Shown here one piece after another: positions 35,290 through 45,842 of a DNA stretch of 64,000 bases. Position 1 is the stretch's first letter. Every line of letters starts with the position of its first letter. This DNA is from Branchinecta lynchi (Eukaryota; Arthropoda; Branchiopoda; Anostraca; Branchinectidae), in NCBI GenBank assembly GCA_023053575.1, contig JAKZAP010000181.1, forward strand, positions 1 to 64,000. The letters are read 5' to 3'. Position numbers and translations under genes: made by a program. The notes under the pieces were generated by a model that ran no database searches, had not been told where the DNA came from, and saw nothing but the letters and a program-made list of their open reading frames with translations.

Positions 35290-35860
35290 AGATTGAGTTG
35301 GAACACAAAGGACGAGTTAGCAATAGTTGGGCTGTAACTCAAAAGATAAGTTGGAACCCAATAGTTGAGCTGTAACTCAACAGTTGAGTTTGAACCCAAC
35401 AGTTGAGCTGCAACTCAATAGTTGAGTTGTAACTCAACAGTTTAGTTGGAGATTAGATTATCAACTATTATTATAAACTGTTAGGCTAACAGCTGAACAG
35501 TTGGGTTAAAAGAAAAAGACTAGCGTGGCCTGAAAAGGAGGGCTAACCGTTCAGTCTGGGGTGTTGGAGGTAGACGGAGGTTATGTGGACGTTCAAATGT
35601 TAGGCTGAACGGTTAGCCCTCCTTTTCCTGCCACGCTAGTCGTTTTCTTTTAACCGAACAGTTAAGCTGTTATCCTAACAGAACTCAATCTAGTCTCCAA
35701 CTAAACTGTTAAGTTACAACTCAACTGTTGAGTTGCAGCTCAACTTTTCAGTTCCAACTCAACTGTTGAGTTACAGCTCAACTGTTGGGTTCCAACTCAA
35801 CTGTTAAGTTACAGCTCAAAAGTTAAGTTCCAACTCAACCTTTGAGCTACAGCTCAAGGG
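35290..35860. repeat. Long imperfect palindrome (~270-bp arms, ~50-bp centre)
   Basis: The core arms AAAAGACTAGCGTGG ... GCTAACCGTTCAG (35507-35554) and CTGAACGGTTAGC ... CCACGCTAGTCGTTTT (35605-35647) are nearly perfect inverted repeats around 35580. Similarity extends outward through CTGTTAGGCTAACAG and through repeated AACTCAACAGTTGAG words to about 35310 and 35850. Related half-arms occur at 62760-62880 and 63370-63480, so the core is a dispersed module. Confidence 0.75.
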
Positions 35861-36239
35861 ATCTGATTCTGGGCCAACTGATCAGTTACGAAATACTTCT
35901 TGAGATACAAATCGATTGCTGAGTTACAACATAACCGGTCATACCTGTTAGAAATTACAACTGATCCTAACAGTTGAGTCGAAAGAAATCTGATTCTGGG
36001 CCCACTGAGGAGTTACACAACAATTTTTGAGATACAGATCAATTGTTGTGTTAGAACTCAACTTTTGAATTACAACTCAACTGTTTAGTTACAACTCAAC
36101 TTTTCCATACAATTGTTTTTTTAAAGTACAAATAATTTCTTTTCAAATGATGTTCGACGGTGAAAAATAATAAGTTTGACCTCAAATGTTTTTCCTGCAA
36201 ATGAATTTTGAACCCTCTTTTTACGCTTTTTAGTATATA

Positions 36240-37560
36240 TGTGCATTTTAAAGAGTCTAGAAGATGTTAAACTAGAAACAGTCTAGTTGTAACTAATCTT
36301 TGCGGAATATCACATAAAAAGAAAAATAATAATAATTTATCTTTAAACTCAACTGTTAGGTTGTTATTCTAACAACTCAACTGTTGAGTTCCAACTCAAC
36401 CTTTGAGTAAAGATGTGCAATTTAAATTGTCTATGAGTTGTCAAGTATTAAATGAACAGTCTTATTATAACTGAAACAGTCTAGTTGTAACTAATCTTTG
36501 CGGAATATCACCGAAAAACAAAAATAATGATATTTTCTCTTTAAACTCAACTGCTAGGTTGTTACCCTAACATTTGTTACCTAACCTGTCTAGTTGTAAC
36601 TAATCTTTGCGGAATATCACCTAAAAACAAAAATAATGATATTTTCTCTTTAAATTCAACTGTTAGGTTGTTAGCCTAACAACTCAACTGTTGAGTTCCA
36701 ACTCAACCTTTGAGTAAAGATGTGCAATTTAAATTGTCTAGGAGTTGTCAAGTATTAAATGAACAGTCTAAATATAACTGTAACAGTTTAGTTGTAACTA
36801 ATCTTTGCGGAATATCATATAAAAAGAAAAATAATAATATTTTTTTCTCTTTAAACTCAACTGTTAGGTTGTTAGCCTAACAACTCTACTGTTGACTTCC
36901 AACTCAACCTTTGAGTAAAGATGTGCAATTTAAATTGTATAGAGTTGTCAAGTATTAAATGAAGAGTCTTATTATAACTGAAACAGTCTAGTTGTAACTA
37001 ATCTTTGCAGAATAGGAATATCACATAAAAAGAAAAGTAATAATACTATTTTCTCTTTAAACTCAACTGTTAGGTTGTTAGCCTAACAACTCAACTGTTG
37101 ACTTCCAACTCAACCTTTGATTAAAGATGTGCAATTTAAATTGTCTATGAGTTGTCAAGTATTAAATGAACAGTCTTATTATAACTGAAACAGTCTAGTT
37201 CTAACTAATCTTTGCGGAATATCACATAAAAAGAAAAATAATAATAATTTATCTTTAAACTCAACTGTTAGGTTGTTATTCTAACAACTCAACTGTTGAG
37301 TTTCAACTCAGCCTTTGAGTAAAGATGTGCAATTTAAAGAGTTTAGGAGCTGTCAAGTATTAAATCAACAGTCTAATTATAAATGAAACAGTCGAATTGT
37401 AACTAATCTTTGCGGAATATGACATAAAAAGAAGAATAACAATATTTTCTTTTTTAACTCAACTGTTAGGTTTTTAGCCTAACAACTCAACTGTTGAGTT
37501 CCAACTCAAGCTTTGAGTAAAGATGTGTCTGTTATCTTCTTAATAACCAACTCTCCCCTA
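36240..37560. repeat. Type B satellite array, diverged
   Basis: About seven ~195-bp units with AACTAATCTTTGCGGAATAT and GTTAGGTTGTTAGCCTAACA. They are more diverged than in blocks A1 to A3. The right part (from about 37340) reappears at 48910. Confidence 0.8.
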
Positions 37561-37860
37561 TCTCCTTAAACCATCCCAATCAGGCATCTTTTGCGTGAAC
37601 ATTCGTGCGTAGCTGGGGGATGGACTGAAGAAAATCTTAAACTTTAACTTTTTAAAATAAAGAAAGTATGATTAGATAGAGCGCGAAAAACTAGATCGAA
37701 TAGTGTGTTTCTGTAAGATGCTGTAAGGAGATACCTGTGTTGAGTGCTTTCAGAAGAAAACTGTGTAAAAAAAGAAGATAACAGACACATCTTTACTCAA
37801 AGCTTGAGTTGGAACTCAACAGTTGAATTGTTAGGCTAAAAACCTAACAGTTGAGTTGGA

Positions 37861-38312
37861 CAGCTACATATATCTAGCGATCCAAGTATCGAATGTTATT
37901 CGGGAATATCTCATTAGATGCGCAATTTTAAGCCTAATCTTCTAGTAAAGTTCCAAGGTAATCCGCAACCAAATTTTGAATTTGCTGCATTACTCGCAAC
38001 GAAAATTTAAATAATTACTTGAATTTTTCGCAATTTTGCTGGGAGAAATACATATATCTAGAGATCCAAGTATCCAATGTTATTCGGCAATATCTCATTT
38101 GATGCGCAGTTTCAAGCTTAATCTTCTATTAAATTTCCAAAGTCGTCAGTTCACATCTGTTGAATCTACAGCTGGACTCGCAACGAAAATTTAAATAATT
38201 TCTTGAATTTGTTGCCATATTTGCCAGGGAAATACATCTATCTAGCGATCCAAGTATCGAATGTTATTCGGGAATATCTCATTAGATGCGCAATTTTAAG
38301 CCTAATCTTCTG
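37861..38312 (-). repeat. Type C satellite, inverted
   Basis: Reverse-complement type C units (TATATCTAGCGATCCAAGTA, CGCAACGAAAATTTAAATAA) lead up to the TTAAAG at 38313, where the non-LTR element is inserted. Confidence 0.8.
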
Positions 38313-39140
38313 TTAAAGGCTCCACAAGGCACCAAACTTGCAGGCATAACATTTCTCGCTGTGATTAATTTCATGTTGAACGAGCACGAAGACAGGTATA
38401 AATTTGTGGACGACTTATCACTCGTGCTCGCTTACCTACTTGAGGGTAATGCTCCTGTAGCGCAGTTTTCTGGTGAAATTTTTGACGAACTAAATTCCCA
38501 GTGCAACGAGTCCAATCTTACCATTAACCCCGCCAAGTCAAAAATTCTTCGGCTAAACCCCCTAAAAAGAGACTTTACCCCCCTTGAAGTCCCTTTTCCT
38601 GTCGTGTCAGAAGTGAAGATACTCGGAGTCATTTTCTCCAGAGACTGTTATTTCGCCCCACATGTTTACAGTGTAATTAGGAAGGGTAACGCCTCCCTTC
38701 AAACACTGTCTAAAATGCGTCGCTTCGGTTGCGATGTCAATAGTCTCCTCCGTGCCTATCTTTCGTATGTGCGACCAGTCTTGGAGTATGCTTGCCTGGT
38801 GTGGGGCCCTTCAGTACTACACACTACTCACCTGATGCACGACCTAGAGTCAGTGCAGAAAAGGGCAGTCAGGATTATCCTGGGTTGTAGAGATATCCCT
38901 TACCAGGAAGCACTCAATAAACTTAATATCCAGTGCCTAGAAGAAAGATTGTGCGAGCTCATCATGAGGTTTGGAAAAGCATTGCTTTCGAACCCAACCC
39001 ATCGAGACATCCTACCCGCAGACGCCCCACCAAACAGCAGAACCAGACAGAAACTCAAACTGACCCCTATACGTGCGCGAACAAACCGTTATTCTAATTC
39101 GTTTGTGCCCTTTTTTACGTCTATGTTTAACAGTGCCTAA
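38286..39140 (+). pseudogene. 5'-truncated non-LTR reverse transcriptase, C-terminal part (chimeric frame)
   Basis: The frame encodes the last part of a non-LTR retrotransposon reverse transcriptase. It keeps motif B (PQGTKLAG, residues 13-20) and the catalytic FVDD (residues 40-43), then the thumb and C-terminal region typical of CR1/L2/Jockey-like ORF2 (SYVRPVLEYACLVW, residues ~157-170, and the RTNRYSNSFVPFF end). The first 11 codons (MRNFKPNLLLK) come from type C satellite: the true element begins at 38319 after TTAAAG. Motif A and everything upstream, including endonuclease, are missing, so the product cannot be an active enzyme. The frame itself has no internal stop. A second copy with a frameshift lies at 49742-50588. 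Confidence 0.85.
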
Positions 39141-39209
39141 TTGTTTTTTTTGTATGTAATGTTTTGCAACTGCAAATTAGCCAAGAGCTACGAAAGTTGT
39201 GTAATAAAC

Positions 39210-39256
<47 letters not shown>
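38319..39256 (+). mobile_element. 5'-truncated non-LTR retrotransposon copy with (CT)n tail
   Basis: The insertion is flanked by TTAAAG on both sides (38313-38318 and 39257-39262), matching the uninterrupted satellite CTTCTATTAAAGTTCCAAGG. It carries the RT C-terminus, a short 3' untranslated region (ATGTAATGTTTTGCAACTGC) and a tail of CT dinucleotides in place of poly(A). Length 938 bp, so it is dead on arrival. Confidence 0.85.
39212..39256 (+). repeat. (CT)n microsatellite tail, 45 nt
   Basis: Uninterrupted CT dinucleotides at the 3' end of the truncated element. The second copy has only 23 nt (50661-50683). Confidence 0.95.
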
Positions 39257-39261
<5 letters not shown>

Positions 39262-39460
39262 GTTCCAAGGTAATCCGCAAACAAATTCTGAGTTTGCTGC
39301 ATTACTCGCAACGAAAATATAAATAATTTCTTGAATTTGTCGCCATTTTGCTGGGAGAAATACATATATCTAGGGATCCAAGAATCCAGTGTTATTCGGG
39401 AATATCTCATTAGATGCGCAATTTTAAGCCTAATCTTCTATTAAAGTTCCAAGGTAATCC

Positions 39461-41516
39461 GCAGGGCAATACTTGTTCTGACTATCCTGAGTTTAAAGAA
39501 TATAAAGCTATATTTGAGAAAGTTCTTAGTTTTTAAGATTGAACCGTTTGCTGTTGGAGAAATCAGGGGGGAATCGTTTAAAAAGATTAAAAACTTGTGT
39601 TCCAATAAGAATTTCCAAGCGAATTATACACCGTTCTGGGGGCACTGCTTATTCTGACTATCCTACCGAGTTTAAAGAATAGAAAGCTATTTTTGTGAGA
39701 GTTCTTAGGTTTTTAATTGAACCGCTTGCAGTGGGTGAAATAAGGGGTGAATCCTCCACGAAATCGTGGAGCTAAAACGGATGAAAGACGACTGGAAAGT
39801 AGTAGTGAAGTCAAAAGACTCGGCAGAAAAAATAGCAAACGCAATGAAGAAAACGAAACGAACATAACCTTTTAGAAATCGAAAAACGTGTGTTCCAGTA
39901 AGAATTTCCAAGCGAATTATACACCATTCTGTAGGCAATGCTTGGTCTGACTATCCTACCGGTCATAGAGACTGAAGTCCAGGAAACAAAAAAGAGAAAG
40001 TTCTTAGTTTTTAAGATTGAACCGTTTGCTGTTGGAGAAATCAGGGGGGAATCCTTTAAAAAAATTAAAAACTTGTGTTCCAATAAGAATTTCCAAGCGA
40101 ATTATACACCGTTCTGTGGGCACTGCTTATTCAGACTATCCTACCTAGTTTAAAGAATAGAAAGCTATTTTTGTGAGAGTTCTTATGTTTTTAATTGAAC
40201 CGCTTGCTGTGTTTGAAATAAGGGGTGAATCCTTTTAAAAATCGAAAAACTTGTGTTCCAGTACGAATCTCCACGCGAATTATACACCGTTCTGTAGGCG
40301 ATGCTTGTTCAGACTATCCTACCGAGTTTAAAGAATGGAAAGCTATGTTTGAGAAAGTTCCTAGTTTTTTAAGATTCAACCGTTTGCTGTTGGAGAAATC
40401 AGGCAGGAATCCTTTAAAAAAATTAAAAAGATGTGTTCCAGTAAGAATTTCCAAGCGAATTATACACCGTTCTGTGGCCACTGCTTAATCTGACTATCCT
40501 ATCGAGTTTAAAGAATAGAAAGCTATTTTTGTGAAAGTTCTTAGGTTTTTAATTGAACCGCTTGCTGTGGTTGAAATAGGGGGTGAAACCTTTTAAAAAT
40601 CGAAAAACTTGTGTTCCACTAAGAATTTCCAAGCGAATTATACACCGTTCTGTAGGCAATGCTTGGTCTGACTATCCTACCGAGTTTAAAGAATAGAAAG
40701 CTATGTTTGAGAAAGTTCTTAGTTTTTTAAGATTGAACCGTTTGCTGTTGGAGAAATCAGGGGGGAATAAGGGGGGCTAGAATTTCGAACTGAATTATAC
40801 ACCGTTCTGTAGGCACTGCTTATTCTGACTATCCTACCGAGTTTAAAGAATAGAAAGCTAATTTTGTGAAAGTTCTTAGGTTTTTGAATAGAAACCTTTT
40901 AGAAATCGAAAAACTTGTGTTCCAGTAAGAATTTCCAAGCGAATTATGCACCGTTATGTAGGCAATGCTTGTTCTGACTATCCTACCGAGTTTAAAGAAT
41001 GGAAAGCTATGTTTGAGAAAGTTCTTAGTTTTTTAAGATTGAACCGTTTGCTGTTGAAATCTGGAGAAATCAGGCATGAATCCTTTAAAAAAATTAGAAA
41101 TTCGTGTTCCAGTAAGAATTTCCAAGCGAATTATACACCGTTCTGTGGCCACTGCTTAATCTGACTATCCTACCGAGTTTAAAGAATAGAAAGCTATTTT
41201 TGTGAAAGTTCTTAGGTTTTTAATTGAACCGCTTGCTGTGGTTGAAATAGGGGGTGAAACCTTTTAAAAATCGAAAAACTTGTCTTCCAGTAAGAATTTC
41301 CAAGCGAATTATACACCGTTCTGTAGGCAATGATTGGTCGGACTCTCCTACCGAGTTTAAAAGAATAGAAAGCTATGTTTGAGAAAGTTCTTAGTTTTTT
41401 AAGATTGAACCGTTTGCTGTTGGATAAATAAGGGGGGAATAAGGGGGGCTGGAATTTCGGACTGAATTATACACCGTTCTGTGGGCAATGCTTATTATGA
41501 CTATCCTACCGAGTTT
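39461..41516 (+). repeat. ~178-bp satellite array (type F)
   Basis: The marker TTCCAAGCGAATTATACACC recurs about every 160-190 bp (near 39614, 39908, 40092, 40450, 40629, 40937, 41125, 41301). It is followed by TTCTGTAGGCAATGCTTG, GACTATCCTACCGAGTTTAA and TTGAACCGTTTGCTGTTGGA. Two subtypes (TTTTTGTGAAAGTTC and TGTTTGAGAAAGTTC) alternate, suggesting a dimeric higher-order unit. The array is interrupted by the 3.56-kb non-LTR element and resumes at 45076. Confidence 0.85.
39758..39856 (+). mobile_element. ~100-bp fragment of the non-LTR ORF1
   Basis: ACGAAATCGTGGAGCTAAAA through AGCAAACGCAATGAAGAAAA matches 41658-41758 of the 3.56-kb element with few differences and is inserted in a type F unit. 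Where the long copy reads ACTGAAAAG, with an in-frame TGA, this fragment reads ACTGGAAAG (Trp). Confidence 0.8.
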
Positions 41517-41552
41517 GCCTTATTCAGTAGTAGTAAAAATTTGCCTTATTCA

Positions 41553-42199
41553 GTAGTAGCCTGCCTTATTCAGTAGTAGTAAAAAACCCTCCCAAGTCCC
41601 TTGAAACCCCGAATGCTCGCAAGGACTACATTGTCTCCGCTTGTGGTAAACTATCTGACGAAATCGGGGAGCTAAAACGGATGAAAGACGACTGAAAAGT
41701 AGTAGTGAAGTCAAAGGACTCGGCAGAAAAAATAGCAAACGCAATGAAGAAAACGAACGAAGCCCTTCAAGCTACTGTCAAAGCTAAGATGTTATCGGGC
41801 ATTGTGCGCTTCGTTCCTAACGAGTACACTCTGGATGACAAAACGAGCATCGTCCCATCATGTGAGAGAGTCGAGCAGATTGGACAATCCCGCTCATTTC
41901 GACTCTTCTTTGCTACAAAAGCTGCCTTGGATGCATCCATGAAGGATCCGCCCAAATTCGGATTTGAACGTCTGCGCATCGAAGAATTTCAACAACTACC
42001 TCGCCGATGCTACAAGTGCTTTCAAACTGGGCACATTGCATCGAACTGCCCGAATGTCGAGGTTTGCTCCCAGTGTGCAAGCCATACCCACAAGAGCACA
42101 AAAGATCAGCCTTGCACCCAACGCAAATGTTGTGTTCTCTGCAAAGCCGACGGTCATACTTGTTTCTCACTCTCTTGTCCAGAAAACAAAAATGGATAG
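41553..42199 (+). pseudogene. Non-LTR ORF1, zinc-knuckle nucleic-acid-binding protein (in-frame stop)
   Basis: From the first ATG downstream of the stop (41705), 164 codons follow. The frame is open upstream to at least 41553 apart from one TGA at about 41693-41695. The C-terminal half has three zinc knuckles: C102-C105-H110-C115 (CYKCFQTGHIASNC), a second around C121-C124-H-C137 and a third around C143-C146-H151-C158. Known role: ORF1 proteins of Jockey and I-type elements bind element RNA in the ribonucleoprotein. The N-terminal region resembles an RRM-like or coiled segment, but no motif is certain. The TGA replaces a Trp codon that survives in the fragment at 39758-39856. Confidence 0.8.
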
Positions 42200-42227
42200 C
42201 CGAGCATAGGAACTCTCAACATTAGTT

Positions 42228-42920
42228 ATGGCCAATCCCCTCTCCATAGTGTCATGGAATATTAATGGGAGGATCCTTGATAAACTTCCTCTTCTAGAGA
42301 ACATGTGCAAGTCGAATAACATTGTATGCCTGCAGGAGCACTTCCTCACAGACTCTAACTGCCAGCTCCTATCCCTTTCCCACCAAGTGACTGTGCATAT
42401 TTCCCCTGCGAAACGACTGAACAAGAAAGGGAGACCAAGTGGTGGTCTTGCTACCCTGACATCGTGTCAGTCTCAACTCATCGAAACTTCCGACTGCTAC
42501 CTGGCTGTAGAGACAGAACAATTAATTATCGTTAACTTGTATCTCCCCACAAATTATAGAGATGATAGTTCCGAGAGGAAATTTAGTGTAGCTTGTAGAA
42601 AAGTTGCCAAGCTGATAAAAAGGTTGTCAAAAATAAAAAAAATGTGCCTTCTTATTGGTGATCTAAACTGCAACCTGCTGCAAAGCTCCTGTCCGCGGTC
42701 TGAGTCTTTCCTATCTATGCTGCCCCCAGATTATTTCGTGATCCCTAAAGACACTGATTACTCTTTTATATCTACGTCCGGAAGCACGTCACCTAGATCA
42801 CTCGATCCTCCTAAATTACTCGGCGGCCACATGTAGCGGGGTTTCGGACAATAATTTATGTGTTAAAGTCGGGGAATTCGGAGAATATAGCGATCACATC
42901 CCTCTTTTCCTGACTATCTC
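42228..42920 (+). pseudogene. Non-LTR ORF2, APE-type endonuclease domain (frameshifted)
   Basis: The endonuclease nicks target DNA to prime reverse transcription. Visible motifs in the open part (42228-42836) are SWNING (residues 9-14), the catalytic Glu in CLQEH (E37), VNLYLPTNY (~102-110) and GDLN (D145, N147). The frame then shifts near 42785: the last conserved pieces, a LDHSILLN stretch and the YSDHIPLF segment with the catalytic His, are in the next frame and run into the RT frame that follows. A single small indel therefore separates endonuclease and RT, which belong to one ORF2. Confidence 0.85.
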
Positions 42921-42921
42921 C

Positions 42922-44355
42922 ATGCGTCGAAATCAGTCAACAGGATCTTGCGGGCCAAAATGGCACCAACAGAGGTGCTGGTCTAAAATTGATAAGCATC
43001 TTTTCCAGTCCGTAAGTGATTCTATATTTGATAAAGTCCGTGTACCCTACCATCTCCTACAGAGCCAGGCGCGACCGGAAGAATCTGCGCGAATAGACCT
43101 TAACATTTATGCTGCTGAGATAACGCACGCTCTTAAATCTGGTGAATGTGCAGCAGTCCCAGTGAAAAAATTTAAAATTGGTACAGAAAAATTTGGATGG
43201 TCAGCAAATCAAGCACTCCAAGCGGCCTGCAGATCCTCCAAGTTTTGGCTACGTATATGGAAAGAATGTGGAAAGCCTAAGAATAATGTTGTAAATAGTG
43301 TCCGTTTATTTACTAAGAGACAGTTCCAGAAAGAACTAAGGCAGCACCGTGTTTACCACAATACCGCTATGGCGGAATCGATTTGCAAAGACCCCAATAA
43401 GCTTTGGAAGATCAGGGCTTCAAAAAATCAGGACAGTAAGGTTGATACGAAAATAACGGAGGAGCAATGGCATGATTATTTCACAAAACAATTTTCGCTA
43501 CCAGTAGATAGCGCGGAGTTAAATCATAAATTTGAGAAAAAACTAAATGAGCGGCTAAGTGCTCCTTCTACTAATTCGTATGTTGTTTGTGCTAGTGACA
43601 TAGAAAAAGTCCTGAAAAAGCTAAAAAAGAAAAAATCTTCGGGTGCGGATGGTTTGTGCGCGTTCCATTTTTTAAATGGATCGGAAAAGCTTATTACGCA
43701 TTTATCGTTATTATATCAGATGTTTTTTTGTACAGGTTTTGTCCCTGATGTATTTTGTACAGGTTTGATTTCGCCAATTATCAAGAAAGGTAAACCAGCT
43801 TCTGAATGTTCATCATACCGGCCTATCACTGTTTCTAACGTGTTTGCAAAAATATTTGAACTTTTAATAATTGAGAGCCTTCGGTCTACTTGTTACATGC
43901 CACCTTTTCAGTTTGGATTCCAGCCAAAACTCGGTTGTTTTCACGCGCTAAAATGTTTATCTAATATTTTACACGATGCTGATCTGACAAAGCAGCCGCT
44001 CGCAGTTGGTACTTATGACGTAAGTAAAGCTTTCGACTCGCTTCTGCACCCACAAGCAATGTATGAACTACTCGAGCGAGGTGTTTCTCCTGTAATAGTT
44101 AGACCATTGATGAATATGTACCGTCACATGAAAGCTAAAATAAGAATCCCTGGGAAGGCCGTACTATCCAATGAATTACCAATTTGGATTGGGGTTAAGC
44201 AGGGTGCCATCACTTCACCTGTTATATATAATAACGCTACGACATCTGCCCAATCAAACCTTCCATTGTGTTGTATTCATAAAGGACTAGACCTATCTAT
44301 CCTGTGTTATGCAGACGACGTTTTAAACATAAGTAGAACTATATCTAGCCTTTAA
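42922..44355 (+). pseudogene. Non-LTR ORF2, reverse transcriptase domain
   Basis: RT blocks are visible in order: SSGADGL (residues ~239-245), ISPIIKKGKPASECSSYRPI (~283-302), QFGFQPKLGC (~330-339), motif A YDVSKAFDS (D366), motif B GVKQGAITSP (~424-433) and motif C YADD (463-466). These indicate a catalytically competent core before decay. The open part ends at 44355 just after YADD, where a frame change moves the remaining thumb region to the next frame (44399-44710). The first ATG used here is inside ORF2 and is not a natural start. Confidence 0.9.
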
Positions 44356-44398
44356 AAATTGTTTCCAGGATATTTCGCAAAATTATCGGGGAATAGGA

Positions 44399-44908
44399 TT
44401 GTCTCTGAATACAGCGAAATGTGAAGTGCTGCTTTTTAATGATAGTAGTGATTTATCTGTTGTTAATGTAGCTTTAGATGGTATTACAGTTAAGCCGTGT
44501 TACAAATTGATGTACCTTGGTATTCCGATTGGTAAGACGCTGAAACAAACTAAGGCATTGATTGTTGAGAACATGGAAAGCAAAATTCGTCGTTCTTATG
44601 GTCAAACTGTTTCAACCCAGTTTCATCTAAACCGAACTCTATTAGCAAAATTATATAAGAGTGTTGCGCTACCCCATATTTTATATATAGCTCCATTTTC
44701 TGAAACTTGAAATGCGATGGACCGACTAAAAATTAAACGGATTTACTTTAAATTCGCAAAATACCTTCTTCGTCTTCCTCCTTGGACGCGCAATACCTAC
44801 ATGACCAATAAATACGGTATCGTCGACCCGATTCAAAAGCTCGATGAGCTATGTCAACGAGTAAAATGCAGTAAGAGCGGCCATGAGTGGCAAGGGATTG
44901 TTTTTTGA
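44399..44908 (+). pseudogene. Non-LTR ORF2, RT thumb and C-terminal remains
   Basis: Two further open pieces continue ORF2. 44399-44710 contains SLNTAKCEVLLFN and YLGIPIG, the usual post-YADD blocks. 44717-44908 holds a short conserved-looking tail ending in GHEWQGIVF. A stop at about 44708-44710 separates them. The 3' untranslated region is T-rich (44930-45030) and runs to the CATTA tail. No RNase H domain is seen. Confidence 0.75.
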
Positions 44909-45075
44909 CATTTTGTGATTATAAGTGTGATTTTTCCCTCAGTGATTTGCCTTTTGTTTTTCTATGTTGTGTGATCTTTTTTGTGTGTTTTTCTACTTTC
45001 TTTCTTTTTTATACTCCTTCATTTTCTCTTTCCTGTACGATGGGTGAAAAATAAGCATTACATTACATTACATTA

Positions 45076-45345
45076 AAGAATAGAAAGCTATTTTTGTGAA
45101 AGTTCTTAGGTTTTTGAATAGAAACCTTTTAGAAATCGAAAAACGTGTGTTCCAGTAAGAATTTCCAAGCGAATTATACACCATTCTGTAGGCAATGCTT
45201 GGTCTGACTATCCTACCGGTCATAGAGACTGAAGTCCAGGAAACAAAAAATAAAATACTCGCAAATACTCGCAACGAAAATTTAAATAATTTCTTGAATT
45301 TGTCGCCATCTTGCTGGGAAAAATACATATATCTAGGGATCTGCA
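45076..45345 (+). repeat. Resumed type F unit and type C fragment
   Basis: AAGAATAGAAAGCTATTTTT continues the interrupted unit; TTCCAAGCGAATTATACACC follows. From about 45256 a type C fragment (CGCAACGAAAATTTAAATAA) is joined. The same junction is present at 51965-52240. Confidence 0.8.
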
Positions 45346-45725
45346 CGCCTTGGGATTTTCAAACTACCATTTCTCGTGCTAATACATTTTCTAAAATTCT
45401 GTAACTCCTTAGGATGATTCCCAACATAGCTGGCAACTGAATTCCAAAAGCACAAGGCGAAACGAATTATTTTATTTTAAGATTCTTCAAGACTTCAACA
45501 TTTACGTGCACTCCATGACTGGTAGTCCATTCTTCGTATCGCTAAGGTTTAAACAAAAATTGGGACAAATTAATCTTTCCACTTCCCAAACAAGCTAGAA
45601 AACAAAGAAATGTTCGTTAATAAGAATTTAAACACCTAGCAGGGTCGCTAGGGACCGTCTGACAAACGTACAGACGTTTCCCGTTATTTGAAGATTTATC
45701 TTCAAGAATCAGAGTGACGAACAGG
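45346..45725. other. Non-satellite spacer, duplicated elsewhere in the window
   Basis: No gene is recognised. The segment recurs at about 52245-52630 with few differences, so it belongs to the larger segmental duplication. It contains a small palindromic stretch (GTCTGACAAACGTACAGAC) and TTGAAGATTTATCTTCAA. Confidence 0.6.
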
Positions 45726-45842
45726 TTCTCGCGCCTTTTTTGAAGATATGTCAGAAAAGAACGAGGCGACACTTCTTTTTTGAAGATATATCAGAAAAGA
45801 ACGAGGGGACACTACTTTTTTGAAGATATGTCAGAAAATATC
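45726..45842 (+). repeat. ~46-bp tandem repeat, about 2.5 copies
   Basis: TTTTTTGAAGATATGTCAGA with AAAGAACGAGG recurs three times. The counterpart at 52630-52740 has the same number with base changes. Confidence 0.8.

Larger units (their letters stand above)
41517..45075 (+). mobile_element. 3.56-kb non-LTR retrotransposon with (CATTA)n tail
   Basis: Inserted in a type F unit: the left flank ends CCGAGTTT (41516) and the right flank resumes AAGAATAGAAAGC (45076). It begins with three ~25-bp copies of GCCTTATTCAGTAGTAG (41517-41583), followed by ORF1 with CCHC knuckles, an APE-type endonuclease, a reverse transcriptase with YADD, and a 3' end of four CATTA repeats (45056-45075). The layout suits the Jockey/CR1/I groups; I cannot place it further. 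Stops and frameshifts break both ORFs, so this copy is inactive. Confidence 0.85.
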
